From NCBI GenBank assembly GCA_022824865.1, contig JAJDZD010000022.1, forward strand, positions 100,115 through 164,114: DNA of 64,000 bases, in the 5' to 3' direction. The number at the start of each line of letters is the position of its first letter. The stretch's first letter is position 1. The position numbers and the translations under genes are program-made. A model generated the notes under the pieces. That model saw only the letters and a program-made list of their open reading frames with translations. It did not search any database and had not been told where the DNA came from. This DNA is from Chloroflexota bacterium. GTDB taxonomy: Bacteria; Chloroflexota; UBA11872. Shown one piece after another: positions 16,328 to 24,660 of the stretch.

Positions 16328-16795
16328 CTAACCCGCACTGCCCCGGAGCAACTCCAACAGCCCCAACGGATACAACGGCCGGTCCAACGGCTCCGACACA
16401 TCAATCCAAACCGCCTCGATCCGCGTGCCGCCGCCCTCCGTGCCCACAATTCGCTCGGCCTCGTAGTAGGAGTCGTCTGCAAACCGCGCCTCGAACACGA
16501 ACACGACCTCATGCCCCGGCCGACCGTGATAGTCGAAGATGTTCTCCAGCGTCCCCAGCTGCCGCACGTCCCTGATTTCGGCCTCGAACTCTTCCCACAT
16601 CTCCCGCCGCACCGCCTCAATGGCCCGTTCGCCAAACTCAACGCCCCCGCCCGGCGGACGATAAAACCAGTCGCGCCGGTCCCACGCCGCGTTGTCCTCC
16701 ACCAGGATGCGCGGCCCGTCCCGAAACACCGCCAGCGCCAGCGGTCTGATCCCCGCCCATGTCGGCAGCAGTCCGGACCTCACCAATTCGTCCAC
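16328..16795 (-). CDS. Nudix hydrolase, tandem copy 2
   Basis: A 155-residue paralogue of its two neighbours. The Nudix box is GGGVEFGERAIEAVRREMWE followed by EFEAEI, in which the usual Gly near the end is replaced (EE-F-E where EE-x-G is expected), a possible change in metal geometry. The shared start (AGIRPLALAVFRDGPRILVE) and end (PLYPLGLLELL) align directly with copies 1 and 3. It lies 45 bases upstream of copy 1 and 13 downstream of copy 3, so the three are probably co-transcribed. Confidence 0.8.
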   Translation of the reverse strand: MDELVRSGLLPTWAGIRPLALAVFRDGPRILVEDNAAWDRRDWFYRPPGGGVEFGERAIEAVRREMWEEFEAEIRDVRQLGTLENIFDYHGRPGHEVVFVFEARFADDSYYEAERIVGTEGGGTRIEAVWIDVSEPLDRPLYPLGLLELLRGSAG

Positions 16796-16807
16796 GCCGA
16801 ACGCTGA

Positions 16808-17299
16808 TCAGTCTTCAGCGGCGACCGCAGCCAGCCGCGCCCGCAACAACTCCAGCAACCCGGTCGGATACAACGGCGCGTCCAGGGGCTCCGACATGTC
16901 CAGCCACACGGCCTCGATCCGATCCCCGTCGCCCTCCACCCCCACCAGCCGCTCCGCCGCCTCGAGCGATGAATCCGCGAACCTCGCCTCGAACATGAAC
17001 ACGATCTCGTGCCAGTCCTTGTCGTCCTTCGAGTAGATGTTCTCCAGCACCGCAAGCAGCCGAACGTCCGTAATGTCCGCGCCCAACTCTTCCCGGATCT
17101 CACGCACCGCCGCGTCCTCGGCCAGTTCGCCATGGTCCACCGCGCCGCCCAGCGGCCGGTAGGCCGGCGGTCCGCCGGTTGCCGCATAGTCCTGCACCAG
17201 CACGCGCGACCCGGCGCGTATCGCGGCCAGCGCCTGCGGCCGAATCCACGCCCACGACGGCAGCGACCCCTCAGGCAACTGCCTGGCGGCCCGAGTCAC
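16808..17299 (-). CDS. Nudix hydrolase, tandem copy 3
   Basis: A 163-residue protein from GTG 17299, chosen because homology to copies 1 and 2 begins just inside it (SWAWIRPQALAAIRAGSRVL) and a GGGGTGG sequence precedes it. The longer reading upstream gives an Arg-rich, protein-unlike extension. The Nudix box GGAVDHGELAEDAAVREIRE with ELGADI is complete. As the first gene of the trio it is the likely best-expressed copy. Confidence 0.8.
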   Translation of the reverse strand: MTRAARQLPEGSLPSWAWIRPQALAAIRAGSRVLVQDYAATGGPPAYRPLGGAVDHGELAEDAAVREIREELGADITDVRLLAVLENIYSKDDKDWHEIVFMFEARFADSSLEAAERLVGVEGDGDRIEAVWLDMSEPLDAPLYPTGLLELLRARLAAVAAED

Positions 17300-17384
17300 C
17301 GGACCACCCCGTCTAGCCCAGGCGGGCTCGTCCCGTGTGGTCAACGCAATCGTCCCGCTTGGACCGTAGGCCTGGAGGCCGGCC

Positions 17385-18446
17385 CTACGGCGCGCCCTCC
17401 GGCGCCGCCGGCGGACCATCCTTCAGATAGTCCAGGTCCAGCGCGCTCCGCACCTGCTCCATCAGCGGCTCCGCCCGGCGCTTCGTCTCCGCCGTCCCGG
17501 CCGCCAGCACGTCCCGCACGTCGTCCGGCCGCGCCTCCCAGTCCGCCCGCCGCTCCCGGATCGGCCCCAGGAACGCATTCATCGCCGTGAACAGCCGGTC
17601 CTTCACCTCCACGTCCCCGACCTTGCCGACCCGGTACCGCGCCTTCAGGTCGTCCACTTCCTCCGCGTTCGGATTGAACGCGTCGTGATACATGAACACC
17701 GGGTTGCCTTCCACGGTGCCCGGATCGGTCGCCCGCAGCCGCTTCGGATCCGTGAACATGCTCCGCACCTTCGCCCGCAGCGTGTCCTCGGAATCCTTCA
17801 GGAAAATCGCGTTCCCCGCCGACGTCCCCATCTTCCCCTTGCCGTCGATCCCCACCAGCCGCGGCACCTCGCCAACCCGGCCCCTGGGAACCACAAACGT
17901 CTCCCCGAACCGACGGTTGAACCGGATCGCCACATCCCGCGTCATCTCGATGTGTGGCAGCTGGTCCTCCCCCACCGGCACCAGGTGCGCCAGCGGCAGC
18001 AGGATGTTGGAAATCTGCATCACCGGGTAGTTGAAAAACGCCACCGGCACCGACTTGTTGGTCGACTCCAGGTCCGCCAGTTCGGCCTTCAGCGTGGGAT
18101 TCCGCTGCAGGTGTCCCAAACCCAGGAACCAGCTCAGGTGTAGCGTCAACTCCGCGAACTCCGGCACCCCGCTCTCGATCACGAAGTGCGAGATATTCGG
18201 GTCCAGCCCAACCCCCAGCCAGTCCAGCGTCACCTCCCAGAGACCCCAGCGGATCCACGGCAGGTTGTCGGCGTAGTCGGAGACCTGGTAATCGGCCAGC
18301 AGGAAAAACGACTCGTACTCCTCCTGCAGCTCCAGCCACTGCGAAAACGCGCCCGCGTAATGCCCCACGTGCGAGGGCCCGGAAGGCCGCAACCCCGTCA
18401 GGATGCGGCCGCGTTCACCATCCGGCGCGTCGTCCATCTCCGACAT
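17385..18446 (-). CDS. trpS: Tryptophanyl-tRNA synthetase
   Basis: A 353-residue class I aminoacyl-tRNA synthetase. The HIGH-equivalent is PSHVGH (residues 24-29). The Trp-pocket region LLADYQVSDY and the conserved MQISNILLP and VPVGEDQLPHIEMTRD segments are typical of TrpRS. The second signature is KMGTS at residues 205-209 where most enzymes have KMSKS or KMGKS, so the second lysine is absent. The C-terminal anticodon-binding helices end normally. ATG 18446 is preferred over upstream in-frame starts because GAGG lies nine bases before it. It charges tRNA-Trp in the cytoplasm. Confidence 0.9.
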   Translation of the reverse strand: MSEMDDAPDGERGRILTGLRPSGPSHVGHYAGAFSQWLELQEEYESFFLLADYQVSDYADNLPWIRWGLWEVTLDWLGVGLDPNISHFVIESGVPEFAELTLHLSWFLGLGHLQRNPTLKAELADLESTNKSVPVAFFNYPVMQISNILLPLAHLVPVGEDQLPHIEMTRDVAIRFNRRFGETFVVPRGRVGEVPRLVGIDGKGKMGTSAGNAIFLKDSEDTLRAKVRSMFTDPKRLRATDPGTVEGNPVFMYHDAFNPNAEEVDDLKARYRVGKVGDVEVKDRLFTAMNAFLGPIRERRADWEARPDDVRDVLAAGTAETKRRAEPLMEQVRSALDLDYLKDGPPAAPEGAP

Positions 18447-18519
18447 ATCAAATGACCTCGCCTGAACCCGCAACCCGCCCATACTGCCACCGCGCATCGA
18501 TCAACCGACCCGTTGGGTC

Positions 18520-19917
18520 TTACCGCAGCAGCTTGTTCACCCCGTTCAGCCCCGCCACCTTGTACGCCTCGGCAAACGTCGGATAGTTGAAGATCGTCTC
18601 CACGAAATAGTCAATCGTCCCGTCAAGCTGCATCACCGCCTGCCCGATGTGCAGCAACTCGCTCGCCTGGCTGCCGAAGATGTGCACCCCCAGCACCTTG
18701 CGCGTGTCCGGATCGAACAGCAGCTTCAGGATCCCGAAGTCGTCCCCAATGATCGCCCCGCGCGCAATCTCCTTGTACCGCGCCACCCCGCTCTCATAGG
18801 CCATGCCCGCGCTCGTCAGCTGTTCCTCGGTCTTCCCAATCAGCGCGATCTCCGGAATCGTGTAAATGCCGATCGGCAGCTCGTCGTCCTCGATCTCGGG
18901 GCACTCCATCCCCAGCGCGTGAAGAGCCGCCATCCGTCCCTGCTCGGCTGACGTTGAAGCCAGCGCCGGCTGTCCGATCACATCCCCCACCGCGTAAATG
19001 TGCTCCACGTCGGTTTGGAAGAAGCTATTCACCTTCAGGCGTCCGCGCGCGTCGGCCTTTAGTCCCGCCGCGTCCAGGTTCAGCAGGCCCGTCGCGCCGT
19101 GACGCCCAATCGAATACATCACCACATCGCTCACAACCCTGGCGCCCGTCTCCAGCACCGTCACCGGCCGGCCCCGCGGGTCGAACTCGACACTCGATAC
19201 GTTGTGCCCCAGCCGCAGCGTGATCCCGTCCTCGCGCATCCGGTACTTCAGCGCCTCGCCAATCTCCTCGTCCACCATCTCCAGGAGATCGCGTCGGCCG
19301 TCGATCAGCGTCACCGCCACGCCCAGCGTGGCAAAGATGCTCGCGTACTCCGTGCCGATCACCCCGGCCCCGACCACGGTCATCGACTTCGGAATCGTGC
19401 GAAGGTCCAGGATCCCGTCGCTGTCCACCACCCGCTCACTGTCGAACGGAATGTGCGCTGGTCGCGCCGGCCGCGACCCCGTTGCCAGGATCACTTTCTC
19501 GGTGCGCAGCTCAAGGATGGAGTTCTCGGTGTGCACCGCGACCGTGTTCGGATCCTCGAAGTGCGCGATTCCGTTCAGCATGGCAACGTCGTTGCGCAGG
19601 AACCCATCCCGCACCACGTCCACCTCGGACTGCACCACCTGGGCCGTCCGGCGCAGCAGGTCGTCCATCGTCACGTTGGTCATCACCCGGTAGGACGCCC
19701 CGTAAAACGCCCGCTGCCCCACCCCGGTCACGTGAATCACGGCTTCGCGCAGCGTCTTGGAGGGAATCGTCCCCCGGTGCACGGCCTGTCCGCCCACGTA
19801 GCGCTGGCGGTCGATGCATACGACCCGTCGCCCCGCCTTGGCGGCCTGAATCGCCGCCCGGCGCCCGGCCGGACCCGTCCCGATAATGACGACGTCGTAG
19901 TTCTCGGGCTCTCTCAT
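18520..19917 (-). CDS. sthA: Soluble pyridine nucleotide transhydrogenase (Si-specific)
   Basis: A 465-residue flavoprotein of the disulfide-reductase superfamily. The FAD motif is VVIIGTGPAGRRAAIQAAKAG. At the site where lipoamide or glutathione reductases have the redox CxxxxC pair it reads GGQAVHRGTIPSK, without cysteines, exactly the SthA condition. The NAD(P) motif is MTVVGAGVIGTEYASIFA, followed by the FAD ribityl loop HIYAVGDVIGQPALAS and a dimerisation domain with GVHIFGSQASELLHIGQ. It moves hydride between NADPH and NAD+ and so balances cofactor pools. A repeat-rich spacer separates it from aconitase upstream. Confidence 0.9.
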   Translation of the reverse strand: MREPENYDVVIIGTGPAGRRAAIQAAKAGRRVVCIDRQRYVGGQAVHRGTIPSKTLREAVIHVTGVGQRAFYGASYRVMTNVTMDDLLRRTAQVVQSEVDVVRDGFLRNDVAMLNGIAHFEDPNTVAVHTENSILELRTEKVILATGSRPARPAHIPFDSERVVDSDGILDLRTIPKSMTVVGAGVIGTEYASIFATLGVAVTLIDGRRDLLEMVDEEIGEALKYRMREDGITLRLGHNVSSVEFDPRGRPVTVLETGARVVSDVVMYSIGRHGATGLLNLDAAGLKADARGRLKVNSFFQTDVEHIYAVGDVIGQPALASTSAEQGRMAALHALGMECPEIEDDELPIGIYTIPEIALIGKTEEQLTSAGMAYESGVARYKEIARGAIIGDDFGILKLLFDPDTRKVLGVHIFGSQASELLHIGQAVMQLDGTIDYFVETIFNYPTFAEAYKVAGLNGVNKLLR

Positions 19918-20247
19918 CTAGTCGAGGACAGCTCTTTCCCCCTCTCCCCGTGGGAGAGGGCTGGGGTGAGGGTCTTCCGGTCGTGACGCCGTCGGTGTCG
20001 CAACTGCTCAGATGGCCGCGCCTGCCACGCAACGCCCTCTTTCTCCCTCTCCCTTGAGGGAGAGGGCTGGGGTGAGGGTGGCTGCCGGGGTCCCGCAACC
20101 ATGCCCGAGTACAGCATTCCCCAGTGGAACTCCTCTTCGCAGGCAGACCGAGTGAGACTGTTCAAGCCAATCCCCGGCCCCTCGGTGCCTCCCATCTTTG
20201 GAGGGCCTGGGGTCAGGGTCCGGCTACCTACGTATCGGTGTGACAGG
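19918..20247. repeat. Intergenic repeat cluster (CTCTCC/GGGAGAGG family)
   Basis: No gene is seen. Two good copies of a hairpin repeat occur at 19938-19980 (CCCCCTCTCCCCGTGGGAGA then GGGCTGGGGTGAGGGTCTTC) and about 20043-20080 (CTCCCTCTCCCTTGAGGGAG then AGGGCTGGGGTGAGGGT). A diverged third remnant lies near 20190-20222 (TTTGGAGGGCCTGGGGTCAG). The same family is present at 8.0-8.3 kb. Confidence 0.75.
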
Positions 20248-22542
20248 CTAACCACCTGCCGCGCGAATCAGATTAAGCGCCGACCCCGCCCAAAACCAGC
20301 GAATCTGCTCTTCGTTCAACGTGTGGTTCAGCCGGATCGTCGCCGTCGACCCGTCCGAATGCTCCAGCGTCGCCGTCACCGGCCTTCCAGGCGCCAGCTC
20401 GTCCACGTCGTTCAGGGTGATCCGGTCGTCGATCTCGATCCGCTCGAAATCGTCCCCATCCTCGAACGTCAGCGGCAGCAGCCCCTGCTTCTTCAGATTC
20501 GCCTCGTGGATCCGCGCAAAGCTCCGCACGATGATCGCCCCGCCGCCCGTATGCCGCGGTGACATCGCCGCGTGCTCCCGGCTGCTGCCCTCGCCGTAAT
20601 TCTGATCGCCCACCGCCACCCAGGTGATGCCCTGCCGTTGGTAGTACGTGGCGATATCCGCCAGCGGCTCGTCGTCCTCGCCCGTCTCCGTGTTATAGCC
20701 GGCGCCCGCCTCGTCCCCGAACGCGTTATTGGCCCCGATGAACATGTTGTCGCTGATGTTCGTCAAGTGCCCCCGGTACCGCAGCCACCGGCCCGCCGGC
20801 GAGATCGCGTCCGTCGTGCACTGTCCCGTCGCCTTCAGCAGCACCGGCATCCCGTGGAACTGCTCCACTGTCCGCTCCGGGAACGGCTCAAGCGCCTCCA
20901 GCCGCTCGCTCTCCGGATCGATCGCCACCGTCACCGCGTCCGGATTTTCAGCCGGCGGCTCATAACCGTACTGCTGCCCGATAAACCCATCCGACGGAAT
21001 ATCCGCCGCCGGCCCCGGCGGCTCCAGCACAAACGCCTCCCCGTTGTCCCCGCCCACCGGCGAAGCCGTCGGGTCGGCGGACAGCCGACCACCCAGTGCA
21101 AACGCCACCGCCACCTCGGGACTCGTCAGGAACGAGAACGTATTCGGGCTCCCGTCATTCCGCCGCGGAAAATTCCGGTTGAACGACGAGACAATCGAAT
21201 TCCGCTTCGGCGGGTCGCCCTCGCGCGCCGGCGTGATGTCGTCCCGCCGCCACTGCCCGATGCACGGACCGCACGCGTTCGCCAACACCACTGCCCCGAT
21301 CGACTCCAGGTCCTGCAACTGACCGTCCCGCTCAATCGTCGCCCGCACCATCTCCGACCCCGGCGTCACCAGGAACGGAATCCGCGCCTTCGCGCCACGC
21401 GCCGCCGCCTGCCGCGCCAGGTCCGCCGCCCGCGAGATGTCTTCGTACGACGAGTTCGTGCAACTTCCCACCAGCGCTGCGGAAATCTGATCCGGATAGC
21501 CTTCTTCTGCGGCGGCCCCGGCCAGCTCTGAGATCGGCCGCGCCAGGTCCGGCCGGTGCGGACCCACCACGTGCGGCTCCAGCTCCGACAGGTCGATCTC
21601 GATCACCTGTTCGAAATACCGCTCCGGCTCGGCCAGCACCTCCGCGTCCGCCGTCAGCAGGTCCCGGTTCGCGTCTGCCAGCCCGGCCAGCTCGTCGCGT
21701 TCCGTTGCCCGCAGATACGCCGCCATCCGCTCGTCGTAGCCGAATACCGAGGTCGTGGCGCCCAGTTCCGCGCCCATATTCGTAATCGTCGCCTTGCCCG
21801 TGCAGGCCAGAGAAGCCGCGCCCTCGCCGAAGTACTCCACGATCCGGTTCGTCCCGCCGCTCGTCGTCAGCAGCCCCGCCACCTTCAGGATCACGTCCTT
21901 CGGCGCCGTCCAGCCCGAGAGCTCGCCGGTCAGGTGCACGCCGATCCCATTCGGGTGCAGCACCTCCCACGGGAAGTCCACCATCACGTCCACCGCGTCC
22001 GCGCCGCCCACCCCGCAGGCCAGCATCCCCAGCCCGCCCGCGTTCGGCGTATGCGAGTCCGTGCCGATCATCAGCCCGCCCGGAAACGCGTAGTTCTCCA
22101 GCACCACCTGGTGAATGATTCCCGACCCCGGTGCCCAGAATCCGATTCCGTACTTCGCCGACACGCTCTTCAGGAACGCGTACACCTCGTTGTTCTCCAG
22201 CAGCGCCTGTTGCAGGTCCGGGTCCGCCCCGCTGTAGGCGCGAATCAGGTGGTCGCAGTGCACCGTCGAGGGCACCGCGGCGCTGTCACGCTCGGCCAGC
22301 ATGAACTGCAACAGCGCCATCTGCGCCGTTGCGTCCTGCATCGCCACCCGGTCCGGCCGTAGTTGCAGGTAACTCTCGCCGGCAACCAGGTCCTGCCCTG
22401 CCGGATCGTCCAGGTGCCCGTACAGCACCTTCTCCGTCAACGTCAGCGGCCGCTCCAGCCGCTCCCGCACCACCGCCAGACGCTCCCGCATGGCGGCATA
22501 AATGCCCTCGATCAGTTCCGGCGTCGACTCAATCTCCGGCAT
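20248..22542 (-). CDS. Aconitate hydratase, mitochondrial type
   Basis: A 764-residue aconitase. It interconverts citrate and isocitrate in the TCA cycle with a [4Fe-4S] cluster whose ligands are visible as the Cys in VGSCTNSSYED and the two in NACGPCIGQW. Other family marks are GTDSHTPNAGGLGMLACGVG, FNRNFPRRNDG, the swivel-domain GDQNYGEGSSREHAAMSPRH and SFARIHEANLKKQGLLPL. Length and order match mitochondrial-type (AcnA-mito) aconitase and not bacterial AcnA (about 890) or AcnB. The start is ATG 22542 (MPEIEST) after GGGGAG. An in-frame upstream extension to 22590 is less likely. Confidence 0.92.
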   Translation of the reverse strand: MPEIESTPELIEGIYAAMRERLAVVRERLERPLTLTEKVLYGHLDDPAGQDLVAGESYLQLRPDRVAMQDATAQMALLQFMLAERDSAAVPSTVHCDHLIRAYSGADPDLQQALLENNEVYAFLKSVSAKYGIGFWAPGSGIIHQVVLENYAFPGGLMIGTDSHTPNAGGLGMLACGVGGADAVDVMVDFPWEVLHPNGIGVHLTGELSGWTAPKDVILKVAGLLTTSGGTNRIVEYFGEGAASLACTGKATITNMGAELGATTSVFGYDERMAAYLRATERDELAGLADANRDLLTADAEVLAEPERYFEQVIEIDLSELEPHVVGPHRPDLARPISELAGAAAEEGYPDQISAALVGSCTNSSYEDISRAADLARQAAARGAKARIPFLVTPGSEMVRATIERDGQLQDLESIGAVVLANACGPCIGQWRRDDITPAREGDPPKRNSIVSSFNRNFPRRNDGSPNTFSFLTSPEVAVAFALGGRLSADPTASPVGGDNGEAFVLEPPGPAADIPSDGFIGQQYGYEPPAENPDAVTVAIDPESERLEALEPFPERTVEQFHGMPVLLKATGQCTTDAISPAGRWLRYRGHLTNISDNMFIGANNAFGDEAGAGYNTETGEDDEPLADIATYYQRQGITWVAVGDQNYGEGSSREHAAMSPRHTGGGAIIVRSFARIHEANLKKQGLLPLTFEDGDDFERIEIDDRITLNDVDELAPGRPVTATLEHSDGSTATIRLNHTLNEEQIRWFWAGSALNLIRAAGG

Positions 22543-22887
22543 AACGGCTGACGCTCCCCTGACACCCGGCGTGGCCACACGCCGGCGCACCCAATTCTAG
22601 TGCCCCGCCCTCCTGTCATTCCGAACGCAGCGCAGCGGAGTGAGGAATCCCGCCTTCTCTTCCGCCCTCCGCCCAATCTTCCGTAGGGGCGAGTCTGTGA
22701 CCCGCCCGTCTTCCGGTCGAGGCCACCCGTGCAACCGTTCGTGGTGAGCCGGGCCGGTGTACCCACCGGCCCGTGTCGAACCACACCCCCGGATGCGGCC
22801 ACCAACCCTATCTTCTTCCCTCTTGTACGTTGCCAAAGCCTTGGATTGACCAAAGTCACCGTGAACAGGCCGAGAGTGGGCGAGAGC
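22543..22887. repeat. Intergenic cluster of three dispersed repeat families
   Basis: No gene is seen. In order: 22614-22652 (CATTCCGAACGCAGCGCAGC then GGAGTGAGGAATC), 22682-22719 (GTAGGGGCGAGTCTGTGACC then CGCCCGTCTTCCGGTCG) and 22736-22790 (GTTCGTGGTGAGCCGGGCC, ACCGGCCCGTGTCGAACCAC). The last two families also occur together at 10.77-10.91 kb. Such elements are common in some Chloroflexota and other environmental genomes, to my knowledge without an assigned function. Confidence 0.75.
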
Positions 22888-24114
22888 TCACGACACAAAC
22901 CCCAGGTCCACGGTGCGGCGGCTGGTGCGGATCAGCTCCTGCCGGATGCGTTGGGCCAGGTCGCGCTCCGCCACCACGCTGCCCTCCACCGTCACGTTCA
23001 CGGTCACGGCGCTGCCCAACTGCGGGTTCGGAATCACCTGCGAGCCGCGCGGCAAATTCACCAACTCCGGCCCCATCTCCCCCACCAACGCCATCCCGCC
23101 CGGTGCGTAGGGTGTACCGCCGGCGTAGCCGCGGACGTTATTCGCCAACTCCCGCTTGTGCGCTTCCCACCACGCGTCAGCATCGGCGTAGAGCGAGATG
23201 TTGTGCCCCAGTTCACGTTGCGAGAGGAAGAGGTCCTCCAGATTCGCCGGTGGTGGCATGTTGAGAATCCGCTGTTTTTCCGCCTGGACGGGATCGAGCT
23301 CCGTCGGGTCGGTATGAGCGCTGACGCCCGGCGGTGGGCCCCAGGCGCCGGCTGGCCCACCGACTCCAGTGGGCAACGGTGGCGCGCCAGCCAGCAGCTT
23401 GAACGCGTCCAACGTCGACAAGGCCTGGTCCTCTAGCGTCCCCATCTGGCCGGTGTACGTGAACGCCTCCTGCGTTCCCGTAACCATCGCCGCGCTCATG
23501 CCGTCCATTCCAAACGTGGCTAGGTCCATGGTTCCGCCTAAAGCGCCCACCCCGCCGTCAAGCTCGTGAATAGTGTCGAACATAACCCGATTCGAATCTG
23601 TAACTTGACCTGTTGCCTTCGACAACTCACTCAAGTTCCTCGTGTGCTCCTCATGCTCCAAGCTGACTTGACGTGCCAACTGTGCATGATCAAGAGCTAC
23701 GGCTGGCAATTCAAATGGCAGGGGGGGAGGAAGAGTGTACGCCAATAACTTGGCGTGCTCCGGGGATATTTGTCCCCCCAGCGGAACCGAACCGTGCATG
23801 GCGTCATCGGCTCGATTGAATTCTTCAGTCTGCCACTCCGGGATCGAAGGCCTAGTCTTATCTAATGCCCCTCGCAGTTTAAAGAGCCTATCCATTTCAC
23901 CAAAGAGATATAAAAATTGTCCGGCCATCTCACCATCAAAAGCCGCAAGAGGACCCCCTCTGGACATTGCCCCGGAGGGATCATCGTTAGAAAGCTTATA
24001 AACTTCAACGCCGGACTGGTAGTGTCGATCAACTCCTGTGGCATCGGTAGAGCTATCGCCGGTAAGTGCCTTGGCTCTTTCAATGACTTCCGAGTCTTCA
24101 GGGTCCTCCGACAT
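22888..24114 (-). CDS. Phage tape-measure-like protein (C-terminal type)
   Basis: A 408-residue protein. The last 80 residues have the layout seen at the end of many phage tail tape-measure proteins: a glycine-rich YAGGTPYAPGGMALVGEMGP, then ELVNLPRGSQVIPN, then a VTVNVTVEGSVVAE strand pair and a closing helix RDLAQRIRQELIR. The N-terminal half has no transmembrane segment and no recognised domain. The codon and base composition of 23560-24120 is visibly poorer in GC than that of neighbouring genes, which points to acquisition from outside. No capsid, portal, terminase or integrase gene is nearby, so this is a solitary phage-derived gene or the remnant of one. Function is unknown. Confidence 0.5.
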   Translation of the reverse strand: MSEDPEDSEVIERAKALTGDSSTDATGVDRHYQSGVEVYKLSNDDPSGAMSRGGPLAAFDGEMAGQFLYLFGEMDRLFKLRGALDKTRPSIPEWQTEEFNRADDAMHGSVPLGGQISPEHAKLLAYTLPPPLPFELPAVALDHAQLARQVSLEHEEHTRNLSELSKATGQVTDSNRVMFDTIHELDGGVGALGGTMDLATFGMDGMSAAMVTGTQEAFTYTGQMGTLEDQALSTLDAFKLLAGAPPLPTGVGGPAGAWGPPPGVSAHTDPTELDPVQAEKQRILNMPPPANLEDLFLSQRELGHNISLYADADAWWEAHKRELANNVRGYAGGTPYAPGGMALVGEMGPELVNLPRGSQVIPNPQLGSAVTVNVTVEGSVVAERDLAQRIRQELIRTSRRTVDLGFVS

Positions 24115-24660
24115 CGTTTTCCTCCAATAATGCGCTGTAACAGCGCGGTGGTGTATTGGTCCGACTAGCTGTACCGGTGGGTCCGGCAGTACACGGGGAC
24201 ATCAAGGGCGCTTCATGCGGCCATGCCCACGCAATTGGCCTACGCTTGTAAACTTGACGTGCGGCTTATCGTGGGGCGCCTGTTCCGAAATCCCCGTGGT
24301 TGCACCAGGCTTCTGGACACCTGTGCGCAGATAGGGGGTGCTCAAAGCGTTGGCCACGCGAGCTCGCCTTTCCCTCTCGGAGCTCGCCGGCCCTCGCGGA
24401 TCGCTGATCGTGCGCCTCGGCTAAAACCTTCGGCGCTTCAGTCAGACGCTATTCTCGGCACCAGGGCGACACCGACCAACCGGAAGGGTCGGGAGTTGAG
24501 CGACTCCAACGACCGACCCGTCCAGCAGGAACCATACGTCGTCTGCTAACAGAACTGTACTCGACCGGAGTTCACTCGTCAAGCCGAGCAACCCTCGTTC
24601 AGACCGCGCGTTCGGCTAGCTGCCCGGCACACCCGCCCGAAGGAGTTCGACTCAGCGGCT
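24115..24660. other. Unassigned 0.55-kb spacer
   Basis: Between the tape-measure-like gene and the next minus-strand stop. One plus-strand open frame of 108 codons (24223-24549) exists, but its composition is unlike its neighbours and it has no ribosome-binding site or recognisable domain. I see no tRNA, hairpin terminator or repeat of the families found elsewhere in the window. The lower GC content of the adjoining gene fades out here, so it may be the flank of a transferred segment. Confidence 0.4.

Noticed and set aside
22888-24114. A complete prophage around the tape-measure-like gene
   Set aside because: No integrase, terminase, capsid or portal genes are present on either side.
24223-24549. 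Plus-strand open frame of 108 codons in a spacer
   Set aside because: No ribosome-binding site, no domain and unlike neighbouring codon use; left as unassigned spacer.
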